Source: Clostridiales bacterium | Lineage (GTDB): Bacteria > Bacillota > Clostridia > Oscillospirales > Acutalibacteraceae | Direction: 5' to 3' | DNA: 64,000 nucleotides | Assembly (NCBI GenBank): GCA_012524025.1 | Contig: JAAYSC010000040.1 | Span: 1 to 64,000, forward strand | In this document: one piece after another, positions 29,232-37,995 of the stretch | Layout: each line of letters opens with the position of its first letter | Numbering within the stretch: position 1 is the stretch's first letter | Notes under the pieces: generated by a model | Seen by the model: the letters and a program-made list of their open reading frames with translations, nothing else | Told to the model about the DNA's origin: nothing | The model's database searches: none | Position numbers and translations under genes: made by a program

Positions 29232-30200
29232 TTAAAAAGAATCTATTGTTTCAAGTTCTTTTTTTTCTGACACAATATCATCGGAAATACCTAAATTTTT
29301 TAAAAGCTCCAAGGCCGCGTTGTAACCCATTTTTTTCTGCCTGTTGTTCATGGCTGCCGCTTCAACAATTATTGAAAGATTTCGACCCGGTTTAACAGGT
29401 ACCACAACCATTGGAACTTCAATACCCAATATGTTTGCATACTCGTTGTCAATCCCCAACCTATCATAGACTTTATTATCTTCCCAAGGTTCAAGTTGCA
29501 CAACCATATCGATTTTTTCCGTTAACTTAACAGCACCCATACCGAAGATTTGCCGAGCATTTATTACCCCCACACCTCTAAGTTCTATGAAGTGCCTTAT
29601 ATTATCCGGTGCGGAACCGACCAAAGTTTTAGCGGAAACTCTACGGATTTCGACTGCATCATCGGCAATCAAACGGTGCCCCCTCTTGATGAGCTCAAGT
29701 GCTGTTTCACTTTTACCCACGCCGCTACCACCTAAAATCAAGACACCCTCACCACTGACTTCAACCAAAACACCATGTCTGGTTATCCTATCGGCCAGCT
29801 CTACACTTAAATAGGCTATAAGTGAAGCCATACTGCTTGAAGTTGTTTCAGATGTTCTTAATAGAGGCACCTTATATTCGGATGCAAAATCAAGGATTTT
29901 ATCACCGCAATCTAAAGATCTGGTTATAATAACAGCGGAAGGTTTTTTCTTAAAAAGTCTTTCAAGACTCTTATCCTTTTTTTCTTGACCTAAAGTGGAA
30001 AGATATTCAATCTCAGCCAAACCTAAAAATTGTATCCTGTCCGCATCAAAATAATCGGTAAAACCGGTAAAAATCAATCCGGGTCTATTAACTTCTGTTG
30101 AAGATATGTAAACTTCGCCTATATCCTTTGGCGTAAACAACACTTCAAAAGAGTTGTCTGTAACAACCTTTTCCAATGAAACGGAATATTTAGAAGACAA
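29232..30200 (-). CDS. hprK: HPr kinase/phosphorylase
   Basis: GGSGVGKSETALELIKRGHRLIADDAVEI and ELRGVGVINARQIFG signature. Confidence 0.96.
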   Translation of the reverse strand: MSSKYSVSLEKVVTDNSFEVLFTPKDIGEVYISSTEVNRPGLIFTGFTDYFDADRIQFLGLAEIEYLSTLGQEKKDKSLERLFKKKPSAVIITRSLDCGDKILDFASEYKVPLLRTSETTSSSMASLIAYLSVELADRITRHGVLVEVSGEGVLILGGSGVGKSETALELIKRGHRLIADDAVEIRRVSAKTLVGSAPDNIRHFIELRGVGVINARQIFGMGAVKLTEKIDMVVQLEPWEDNKVYDRLGIDNEYANILGIEVPMVVVPVKPGRNLSIIVEAAAMNNRQKKMGYNAALELLKNLGISDDIVSEKKELETIDSF

Positions 30201-30242
30201 TATGATTCCTCCTTTTGATTTTGGTCTTGTTAGTGAATTATA

Positions 30243-31811
30243 TTATACTTGAAAAAGCTCAAGGCTTTCAAATGTAGACAGCGTTTTGGGTATAAATTCA
30301 AGCAGTCTACTCGGTGTAAGCCCACGCATAGAATAATTTTCAACTGCCTTGTCTGCAGCCAAACCATGGATAAAGACGCCGGCTTGCGCAGCCTCTTCGG
30401 TTTTCATACCTTGTGCCAAAAAAGACGCTATCAATCCTGCCAGAACATCACCGCTACCTCCGGTTGCAAGGCCGGGGTTTCCTGTAGTGTTTATCGCTAC
30501 ACGCCCGTCACTGTGTGCAACAAGTGTATTTGCACCCTTAAGCACCAATGTCAAGCCATATTCTTTTGCAAAATCACGGGCAATTTGAATTTTATTTTTT
30601 TTGATCTCTTCAACTGTCATTGCGCACAATTTGGACATCTCGCCCAGATGTGGTGTTATAACAGCCTTGCTGCCCCTTAAGAGGCTTATTTTTGATGCCA
30701 AACAATTTAAGGCATCAGCATCAATGACCATGGGGCATTTAATTTTTTGTAAACATTGCTCGACAAAGGCAGAGGTTTCAGAATTGTTTCCGATCCCACA
30801 GCCGACAAGCAAGGCATTTGCATTTGATGCGGCATCCAAAAGTTTTGGAAAGCCCTCACTGTTGAAAGTACCATCAGCGCTTGCTTCAAGGGGCAAGAAG
30901 GTTGGCTCATCTAATCCGGATGCTATGGCAGAATAGGCTGTTTTTGGGAAAACTGCGGTTACCAAACCCGTGCCGGACAAAACTGCCGCTTTTGCGGCAA
31001 AAACAGCGGCACCGGGCATTTTATAAGACCCGCAAACACTGTAAAGTCGCCCAAAATCACCCTTGTGTGCCATAGGTGAAATAGGCTTAAACAAACTCTT
31101 GATATAATCTTCATTCAATGCAAAAATTTCTTGACCGTCTTTACTTATGAAGGGTGAAAAACCTAAATCAAGTTTTATTACTTGCCCGCAAAAAAGTGCC
31201 GCAGGTTTTAGAATATGGGCGGGTTTATAATTGGACAGTGCAAATGTGTAATCAGCTTTAATTGCGAGCCTTTCAGTGCTCCCCTCGTCACTTGCCAAAC
31301 CGCTTGGCAAGTCAACTGAGAAAACGGTGCCCACATATTTATTAACAGCTTTAAATATATTAGCGATTTCGGCTGATATTTTAAGCTTGGGATTAAAACC
31401 TATTCCGAAGATACAATCGACAATTACAGTGGACGATTCAAACAGCGGATTTATAGCTTTCGGATCCTTGTTCAACTCAATTACGGGTGTTTTTGACATT
31501 TGCATGTTTTCAAAATGACGCATTGCGTCCTTGCTTTTAGGTTGCCCTTTTAGAAGTAAAACCTTTACATCGGCACCCAAGTATCGAAGTTTTTGGGCTA
31601 TAACAAATCCATCCCCCGCATTATTGCCGTTGCCGCATAAAATTAAAAAACTTTCATCTTCGACTTTGCCGGGTTCAATAATGCCTACTATGGCCTCGGT
31701 GCATTTCTCACCGGCTTCTTTGATCATTTGATAATAGCTGATACCGCTTTTAAAAGCTCTTTCTTCAACTTTACGCATTTGTGTAGAATTTAAGATTCTC
31801 ACTTGAGGCAC
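30243..31811 (-). CDS. nnrE/nnrD: Bifunctional NAD(P)H-hydrate epimerase / ADP-dependent NAD(P)H-hydrate dehydratase
   Basis: YjeF_N motif GNGNNAGDGFVIA; C-terminal kinase-like NTTGNPGLATGGSGDVLAG. Confidence 0.95.
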   Translation of the reverse strand: MPQVRILNSTQMRKVEERAFKSGISYYQMIKEAGEKCTEAIVGIIEPGKVEDESFLILCGNGNNAGDGFVIAQKLRYLGADVKVLLLKGQPKSKDAMRHFENMQMSKTPVIELNKDPKAINPLFESSTVIVDCIFGIGFNPKLKISAEIANIFKAVNKYVGTVFSVDLPSGLASDEGSTERLAIKADYTFALSNYKPAHILKPAALFCGQVIKLDLGFSPFISKDGQEIFALNEDYIKSLFKPISPMAHKGDFGRLYSVCGSYKMPGAAVFAAKAAVLSGTGLVTAVFPKTAYSAIASGLDEPTFLPLEASADGTFNSEGFPKLLDAASNANALLVGCGIGNNSETSAFVEQCLQKIKCPMVIDADALNCLASKISLLRGSKAVITPHLGEMSKLCAMTVEEIKKNKIQIARDFAKEYGLTLVLKGANTLVAHSDGRVAINTTGNPGLATGGSGDVLAGLIASFLAQGMKTEEAAQAGVFIHGLAADKAVENYSMRGLTPSRLLEFIPKTLSTFESLELFQV

Positions 31812-32200
31812 AACCTTTCATTGGGGCTATAGCCAACCACAACCGCTGCGGCATATTTATCGGTATGAGTTATACTTACAGAAAGTTCAATCTTGTTTTT
31901 TTCTATTAATTTTTTAGCTTTACCTGTTAGAAAAAAATATGGCTTTCCGCTATCTTCGTGTAATAGCTGAACTTCTGTTAAAGAGAAAGCATTAAGACCG
32001 GTGCCAAGGGACTTGCCAAAAGCTTCTTTGGCTGCAAAACAAGCGGCAACTCTTTGGGCTTTTGACCCTGACAACCTATACTCTTCAAGTTCTTCCCTAC
32101 CCATTACTCGTTTGAGAAAACTTTCTCTCTTTAAAGAATTTTCTATTCTGGGAATCTCGACTAAATCGATACCGGTTAACAACATAAATATCACATCCAA
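31799..32200 (-). CDS. acpS: Holo-[acyl-carrier-protein] synthase
   Basis: GIDLVEIPRI, FAAKEAFGKSLGTG, SITHTDKYAAAV. Confidence 0.95.
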   Translation of the reverse strand: MDVIFMLLTGIDLVEIPRIENSLKRESFLKRVMGREELEEYRLSGSKAQRVAACFAAKEAFGKSLGTGLNAFSLTEVQLLHEDSGKPYFFLTGKAKKLIEKNKIELSVSITHTDKYAAAVVVGYSPNERLCLK

Positions 32201-32246
32201 GATTATTTAAAATTATATCATAGTTAAAAAATCTTTCCAACCGAGT

Positions 32247-32275
32247 TTGGTGAGAATACTTGATTTTTCTATAAT
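32247..32275 (+). promoter_or_regulatory. Putative promoter for the T-box/pheST transcript
   Basis: TTGGTG-17 nt-TATAAT. Confidence 0.5.
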
Positions 32276-32281
32276 ATTGTG

Positions 32282-32556
32282 ATATAAACTCACTATGCGC
32301 TTTGAAGGAGACAGTAAGCGATTCGCAAACCTTTGTTTCAGAGAAAATATGCCGTGGCTGAAAGCATATTTGAAGGTGAATCTGCTGAATTTCACTCCCG
32401 AGCTTTGTTGCCGAGGGCTTTAGGGTCTTGTAGGTTACAACGGTCAGCCACCGTTAAAGGGCAAAGAGCGTTCGAGTTTAAAAAACTCGAAAATGCAGGG
32501 TGGTAACGCGGAGTTTGTCTTCGTCCCTCGTTTGGGGCGAAGGCTTATTTTTTTGG
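32282..32556 (+). promoter_or_regulatory. T-box leader (tRNA-Phe-sensing riboswitch) with terminator/antiterminator
   Basis: T-box sequence GCAGGGTGGTAACGCGGAG at ~32495-32513; terminator CTTCGTCCC..GGGGCGAAG + T7 at 32519-32553; candidate specifier TTC in GCTGAATTTCACTCCC; directly upstream of pheS. Confidence 0.93.
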
Positions 32557-32566
32557 AGGAGTATAT

Positions 32567-33586
32567 ATGAAAGAGCAATTGAGCAAAGTAAGAGAGCTGG
32601 CATATGAAGCGCTTGAAGCTGTCAGGAGCAGCCAAGAACTTGATCTTGTCAGAGTAAAATATCTGGGCAAAAAAGGTGAACTTACCGCACTCTTGAAACA
32701 AATGGGGAAGTTGACTGCTGAAGAAAGACCCATTGTAGGGCAACTTGCCAACGAAATTCGATCTCAAATTGAACAGATGATCAGCCAGCGTTTGAAAGCC
32801 TTGAGGGCAGCCGATTTGGAAGAGCGACTTTCAAAAGAAAAGATTGATGTTACTCTGCCTGGTGTCAGGCATAAAATAGGCTCCAAACATCCCTTAACGA
32901 TCGTTTTGGAAGAAGTTGAAGAAATCTTTTTGGGCTTAGGCTTTTCTATAGCCGAGGGCCCGGAAGTTGAGCTCGATTATTACAATTTCGAAGCATTGAA
33001 TATACCTAAAAATCATCCGGCAAGAGATACTCAAGATACATTTTATATTAGCGAAACCACTCTCTTGCGTACCCAAACATCCCCGGTTCAAATACGGGTA
33101 ATGGAAACACAAACGCCACCGATCAGAATCATAGCCCCCGGCAGAGTTTATCGTTCTGATGCAGTCGATGCAACGCACTCCCCTTTATTTCATCAGATTG
33201 AGGGCTTGGTAATCGATAAGGGCATTACCATGGGGCACTTAAAAGGCTGCTTGGAAGCTTTCGCTAAAAGACTTTATGGGGATGAAACAAAAATTCGCCT
33301 CAGGCCTCACCATTTCCCCTTTACAGAACCATCCTGTGAAATCGATGTATCTTGTTTCAGATGTAAAGGAGCCGGTTGCGGTATGTGTAAAGGCGAAGGC
33401 TGGATTGAAATTTTGGGCGGTGGCATGGTTCATCCCAAAGTTTTAAAAACAGGCGGAATAGACCCTGAAATCTACAGTGGGTTTGCCTTTGGTGTTGGTT
33501 TAGAGCGACTAACAATGTTTAGATTTAATATTGATGACCTTAGGTTGTTTTTTGAAAATGATATTAGATTCTTGAGTCAGTTTTAG
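32567..33586 (+). CDS. pheS: Phenylalanine--tRNA ligase subunit alpha
   Basis: HPARDTQDTFY, GRVYRSDAVDATHSPLFHQIEG, GVGLERL. Confidence 0.97.
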   Translation: MKEQLSKVRELAYEALEAVRSSQELDLVRVKYLGKKGELTALLKQMGKLTAEERPIVGQLANEIRSQIEQMISQRLKALRAADLEERLSKEKIDVTLPGVRHKIGSKHPLTIVLEEVEEIFLGLGFSIAEGPEVELDYYNFEALNIPKNHPARDTQDTFYISETTLLRTQTSPVQIRVMETQTPPIRIIAPGRVYRSDAVDATHSPLFHQIEGLVIDKGITMGHLKGCLEAFAKRLYGDETKIRLRPHHFPFTEPSCEIDVSCFRCKGAGCGMCKGEGWIEILGGGMVHPKVLKTGGIDPEIYSGFAFGVGLERLTMFRFNIDDLRLFFENDIRFLSQF

Positions 33587-33595
33587 GGGGAAGAA

Positions 33596-35977
33596 ATGAA
33601 AGTATCAAAAAAATGGTTAAATGACTTTTACCAAATAAAAGTTAGTGATAAAAATTTTGCCGACGCTATGACTTTATCAGGCTCAAAAGTAGAGTCACTC
33701 AAATGCGAAGGCGACGAAATAAAAAATGTTGTAGTCGGTAAGATTATAGAAATATCTAAACATGAAGATGCAGACCGACTGCTTGTTTGCACTGTTGATG
33801 TAGGTGCAGCGGAAACCTTGAACATTGTTACCGGTGCGCAAAATTTGAGTCTTGGTGACTTCGTTCCCCTTGCCTTGGATGGTGCGGTTCTTGCCAACGG
33901 TACTGAAATTGAAAAAGGTGAGATTAGAGGAGTTGCAAGTGCAGGCATGCTCTGTTCTTTGGCAGAACTGGGGCTGACGCTTAATGATTTTCCATATGCT
34001 ATTGAAGATGGAATTTTTATTTTAGGCGAAGATTGTGTAAGAGAGCCCGGTCTTCCGATTCAAAGTGCTATTGGCTTGGATGATTTAACTATTGAGTTTG
34101 AAATTACATCAAACAGGCCAGATTGCCTATCTATTGTGGGGTTGGCTCGAGAAGCGGCCGCAACATTCAATGAAAAACTCCCCATGAAAGTCAGAAAAGA
34201 ATTAAATACAACAAATTCATTAACCGACAGATTGGATGTTGAAATTCATGACAGTTCACTTTGCTACAGGTATATAGGTGCAATAGTTGAAAATGTTAAA
34301 ATTGCCCCCTCACCTCGCTGGATGCGTGAACGCTTGCGAGCTTGCGGTGTTAGGCCGATAAACAACATTGTAGACATAACGAACTATGTTATGCTCGAGC
34401 TCGGCCAGCCTATGCACGCATTTGATATTCGATATTTAAAAGGCAATAAAGTAAATGTTCGCAGGGCAAAGCATGATGAAAAGATTGTGACTTTGGAAGG
34501 CGAAGAACGAAACCTGACACCCGATATGCTTGTAATTGCCGATGCTGAAAAGCCTGTTGCCATTGCCGGTGTAATGGGGGGCGAATACAGCGGTGTTATG
34601 GATGATACGACAACCGTAGTATTTGAATCAGCTTGCTTTAATGGCGCCAGTGTCAGAGCAACTGCCAAAGAGCTGGGTATGCGTACGGAATCTTCAGCAC
34701 GCTTTGAGAAGGGATTGGACCCTCACGGGTGCTTAAATTCCATGTCTTGCGCCCTGGAGCTTGTCGAAAAGTTGAAGATAGGAAAAGTTGTTGAACCTGT
34801 AGTGGACTGTATTGCCTTTCTGCCCAAAGAGCGGCAACTTGACTTTGACTGGAAATGGATAAATGATTTTATCGGTATTGATTTAGAAAAAGATAAGCAG
34901 GCTGTCATACTTGAAAACCTTAGCTTTAAAGTGAAGGGCAATACCGTGTCCGTACCCACTTTTAGGAATGATGTTGAACACAAGGCAGATCTTTCAGAAG
35001 AAATTGCGCGTTTTTACGGCTATGAAAATATAGACAATGTTGCTTTATCGGGTATTGCGGAAGGAATGCTCTCCGAAAAGCAATCTTTTGAAAAACTTAT
35101 AAACACAAGCTTGCTTGCTATGGGTTACTCTGAAGTACAAAGTTATTCATTTATATCTGATAAGGCTTATGACAAAATGAATTTAGCAAATGATAGCCAT
35201 TACAGAAACAGTGTAAGATTGCTCAACCCCTTAAGCGAAGACATTGCCGTTATGCGAACCACTCCCCTTCCTTCTATGCTTGAAATATTGGCGGCTAACT
35301 ATAATAAGCGCAACACAGAAGCCGGGCTTTTTGAATTGGCAACCGTATATATTCCGCGAAAAAACGAAGAACTGCCTTTAGAAAAGCAAAAAATCACAAT
35401 AGGAGCATACGGCGAAGATTACGATTTCTTTAAATTAAAGGGCAGTATTGAAGAATTGTTGGAAATTGCCGGTATAGAAAACATAAAATTTGAACCTGAC
35501 GCTGATCTAAGCCACTTTCATTCCGGAAGATGCGCAAGGGTTAAAAAAGACGAATTGAGCTTAGGGGTTTTAGGAGAAGTTCATCCCACTGTTTGCGAAA
35601 ACTTTGCCATATCTGCTCGTGTATTGTGCGCAGAGCTTGATTTTGAATTAATTTTTGCAAACAAAAACTTAAGAAGAAGTTATAAACCCTTACCTAAATA
35701 CCCTGCTATTGAGCGCGATTTAGCTTTGATATGTGACTTTGATACGCCTGTTGGTCACATAAGTGATTTAATAAGCGATGCTGCCGGCGAATTTTTGGAA
35801 AATCTGGAGTTATTTGATGTTTATGAGGGCAGCCAAATCAAAGAAGGCAAAAAAAGCGTTGCTTTCAGCTTGCGACTGAGGTCACATGAAAGAACCTTGA
35901 ATGACCGAGATGCTGATTTGGCAATGGAAAAAATCGTTAGTCACTTGAAAAACAGTGAAATTTACCTTCGTGATTAA
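33596..35977 (+). CDS. pheT: Phenylalanine--tRNA ligase subunit beta
   Basis: ITSNRPDCLSIVGLAREAAA, PINNIVDITNYVMLELGQPMHAFD; EMAP-like N-domain and FDX-ACB C-domain. Confidence 0.97.
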   Translation: MKVSKKWLNDFYQIKVSDKNFADAMTLSGSKVESLKCEGDEIKNVVVGKIIEISKHEDADRLLVCTVDVGAAETLNIVTGAQNLSLGDFVPLALDGAVLANGTEIEKGEIRGVASAGMLCSLAELGLTLNDFPYAIEDGIFILGEDCVREPGLPIQSAIGLDDLTIEFEITSNRPDCLSIVGLAREAAATFNEKLPMKVRKELNTTNSLTDRLDVEIHDSSLCYRYIGAIVENVKIAPSPRWMRERLRACGVRPINNIVDITNYVMLELGQPMHAFDIRYLKGNKVNVRRAKHDEKIVTLEGEERNLTPDMLVIADAEKPVAIAGVMGGEYSGVMDDTTTVVFESACFNGASVRATAKELGMRTESSARFEKGLDPHGCLNSMSCALELVEKLKIGKVVEPVVDCIAFLPKERQLDFDWKWINDFIGIDLEKDKQAVILENLSFKVKGNTVSVPTFRNDVEHKADLSEEIARFYGYENIDNVALSGIAEGMLSEKQSFEKLINTSLLAMGYSEVQSYSFISDKAYDKMNLANDSHYRNSVRLLNPLSEDIAVMRTTPLPSMLEILAANYNKRNTEAGLFELATVYIPRKNEELPLEKQKITIGAYGEDYDFFKLKGSIEELLEIAGIENIKFEPDADLSHFHSGRCARVKKDELSLGVLGEVHPTVCENFAISARVLCAELDFELIFANKNLRRSYKPLPKYPAIERDLALICDFDTPVGHISDLISDAAGEFLENLELFDVYEGSQIKEGKKSVAFSLRLRSHERTLNDRDADLAMEKIVSHLKNSEIYLRD

Positions 35978-35979
35978 AC

Positions 35980-36008
35980 TTGTAAACATTTGTTTTTTAG
36001 GTTATAAT
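35980..36008 (+). promoter_or_regulatory. Putative sigma-A promoter for ireB
   Basis: TTGTAA-17 nt-TATAAT. Confidence 0.6.
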
Positions 36009-36031
36009 GTTAAGGCTATGGGGGTGTAATT

Positions 36032-36274
36032 ATGAACGATTCAACAAAAGAAATGCCAATTTATGGGCAGGAAGAAATTGAAATGCGCAATACCATGCTT
36101 GAAATTTGCGAGGCATTGCGTGAAAAAAAGTATAACCCTATCAGCCAGATTGTCGGCTATATTCTTACCGAAGACCCGACTTATATTACCACCCATGGTG
36201 GTGCACGAAACAAGGTTCGCAAAATTGATAGGGACGAATTACTTTCGGCCTTGGTCAGAAATTACTTGGAATAA
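36032..36274 (+). CDS. ireB: IreB family regulatory phosphoprotein (UPF0297)
   Basis: ALREKKYNPISQIVGYILTEDPTYITTHGGARNKVRKIDRDELL signature. Confidence 0.95.
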   Translation: MNDSTKEMPIYGQEEIEMRNTMLEICEALREKKYNPISQIVGYILTEDPTYITTHGGARNKVRKIDRDELLSALVRNYLE

Positions 36275-36298
36275 TCTTATTTATAGAATGGAGCAATT

Positions 36299-36595
36299 AT
36301 GGCGAAAACTAAAAACAAAGATGACTTTCTGCTCTTCAAAGGTAAGCCCTTGGTGCGAAACGGTAATACCATCTACTATGGCAATATGAGTGACGAATAT
36401 GTTGTTTTGCTGCAAGTAATGGGCACCAGAAAAGTGCAAGACTTAGAACTGACAGATCGAGTTTTGGTTCAGTTGATAAAAACCGACCCCGACCTGTCCC
36501 CTTTTGAGAGAATCGTCAAAAAAGTTGAAAAAAGAGGGCTCTACAGCGCCCTGGATATTGGTTCGGTGTGGCTTGAGAGAGAGCTAAAAAAATAA
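36299..36595 (+). CDS. Conserved hypothetical protein
   Basis: 98-aa ORF with RBS, coupled to ireB; KGKPLVRNGNTIYYGNMSDEYVV resembles a clostridial protein of unknown function. Confidence 0.75.
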   Translation: MAKTKNKDDFLLFKGKPLVRNGNTIYYGNMSDEYVVLLQVMGTRKVQDLELTDRVLVQLIKTDPDLSPFERIVKKVEKRGLYSALDIGSVWLERELKK

Positions 36596-36623
36596 AATAA
36601 AGCAAATTAAATAAATCAAGATA

Positions 36624-36662
36624 AAAACAAAGAAGAAGATAAAATCCTCTTCTTTGTTTTTT
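36624..36662. terminator. Rho-independent terminator
   Basis: AAAACAAAGAAGAAGAT-AAAATC-CTCTTCTTTGTTTTTT. Confidence 0.75.
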
Positions 36663-36698
36663 CATTTTAACTTATAATTTTTAAAAGTAAAAGTTCTG

Positions 36699-37955
36699 TT
36701 AATCCCTGCGTAAAGCATCGATAGGAGTCATTTTTGCAGCCCTTCTTGCCGGGTAGATACCAAAGAAAATACCAATAGCACTTGAAAAACCTATGGCAAG
36801 TACAAGTGTGGCAAATTTAACCGCCATGGGTATCTTCATATAGGCCGATACCCCTATAGCTCCTCCGACGCCCAATATGAGGCCTATTGTTCCGCCTATA
36901 ACACATAAAATAACCGACTCGGTAAGAAATTGGAACAAAATGGTTGATGTTTTAGCCCCCAGAGCCTTTCTTATGCCTATTTCACGCGTACGCTCTGTAA
37001 CGGAAACAAGCATTATATTCATAACACCAATTCCGCCGACAACAAGCGAAATGGCACTGACGGCTGCAATAAAGATTGTGAAAATCTTAATAACACTGTC
37101 CAACAAATCGATAAGAGTTGCCATGTTAACCATCATGTATTTGTCACTGCCGGCATTATTGTGCCGAGAATATAAGACATTCAAAGCAGCATTGCCGGCA
37201 CTTTCAAGGTTTTCATCGGTATCTGCCATAATATAGCACATTTCATAATAGCCTTGGCTGCCCATCATGGCGTTTACAAGGTTCCCGGGTAAAATAAAAA
37301 TACAGGCAGCTCCCATTGCGTCCATTCCCGGCATACCGGGCATGCCGCCGGATCCGCCGGCTAAAGAAGAGGTTGCCGACCCCATAAGTTTTGAAAAGTC
37401 AAAAATACCGATAATTTTTAGCCTTACCGTCTGGTTGTTTAAGGTTAAATCAATGTACTCCCCAACACTGTTTTCATAACCAAACATTGTGTAAGAACTA
37501 AAGGTATCTATTAGCGTAACGGGCCGCATAGCATCATACTCATCCTGGTTAAAAAATCGCCCGTAAGCAATAGGTGTGTTCATAACCTTTGCAAAATCAA
37601 CGGTACCCGACATTGCAATGGCAAGACCCTGTTCTTTTTGTGTTTGTACACTACCCAGAGACATTACCATGGGCGACACATATTTGACCATATCAAGTTC
37701 TTTTATGGCTTTAATGTCTTCATCGGTAATATATTCGCTTGCGGTAGCGGTTGCTGCGTTAACACTGATGCTGATTGAATTTGAGCCCATATCTCTGATC
37801 ATGCCGACAATGTAATCGCGACCGCCGTTACCAACGGTAACAATAGCAATAACAGATGCTACGCCTATGATGATGCCCAACATGGTTAAAAGTGACCGCA
37901 TCATGTTTGTTCTGATACTATATATGGCGATTTTAATATTTTCTTTAAAATTCAC
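36699..37955 (-). CDS. MacB-like ABC transporter permease (no ATP-binding domain)
   Basis: N-terminal TM TMLGIIIGVASVIAIVTVGNGG; C-terminal FtsX domain GIGVMNIMLVSVTERTREIGIRKALGAK. Confidence 0.92.
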   Translation of the reverse strand: MNFKENIKIAIYSIRTNMMRSLLTMLGIIIGVASVIAIVTVGNGGRDYIVGMIRDMGSNSISISVNAATATASEYITDEDIKAIKELDMVKYVSPMVMSLGSVQTQKEQGLAIAMSGTVDFAKVMNTPIAYGRFFNQDEYDAMRPVTLIDTFSSYTMFGYENSVGEYIDLTLNNQTVRLKIIGIFDFSKLMGSATSSLAGGSGGMPGMPGMDAMGAACIFILPGNLVNAMMGSQGYYEMCYIMADTDENLESAGNAALNVLYSRHNNAGSDKYMMVNMATLIDLLDSVIKIFTIFIAAVSAISLVVGGIGVMNIMLVSVTERTREIGIRKALGAKTSTILFQFLTESVILCVIGGTIGLILGVGGAIGVSAYMKIPMAVKFATLVLAIGFSSAIGIFFGIYPARRAAKMTPIDALRRD

Positions 37956-37995
37956 GCACTGTCCTCCGATTTTCAGTCAAACAAAAAAACAAGCT

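Noticed and set aside
30249-30680. 143-aa plus-strand ORF and neighbouring plus-strand ORFs within nnrE/D
   Set aside because: Antisense to a well-supported bifunctional NnrE/NnrD gene.
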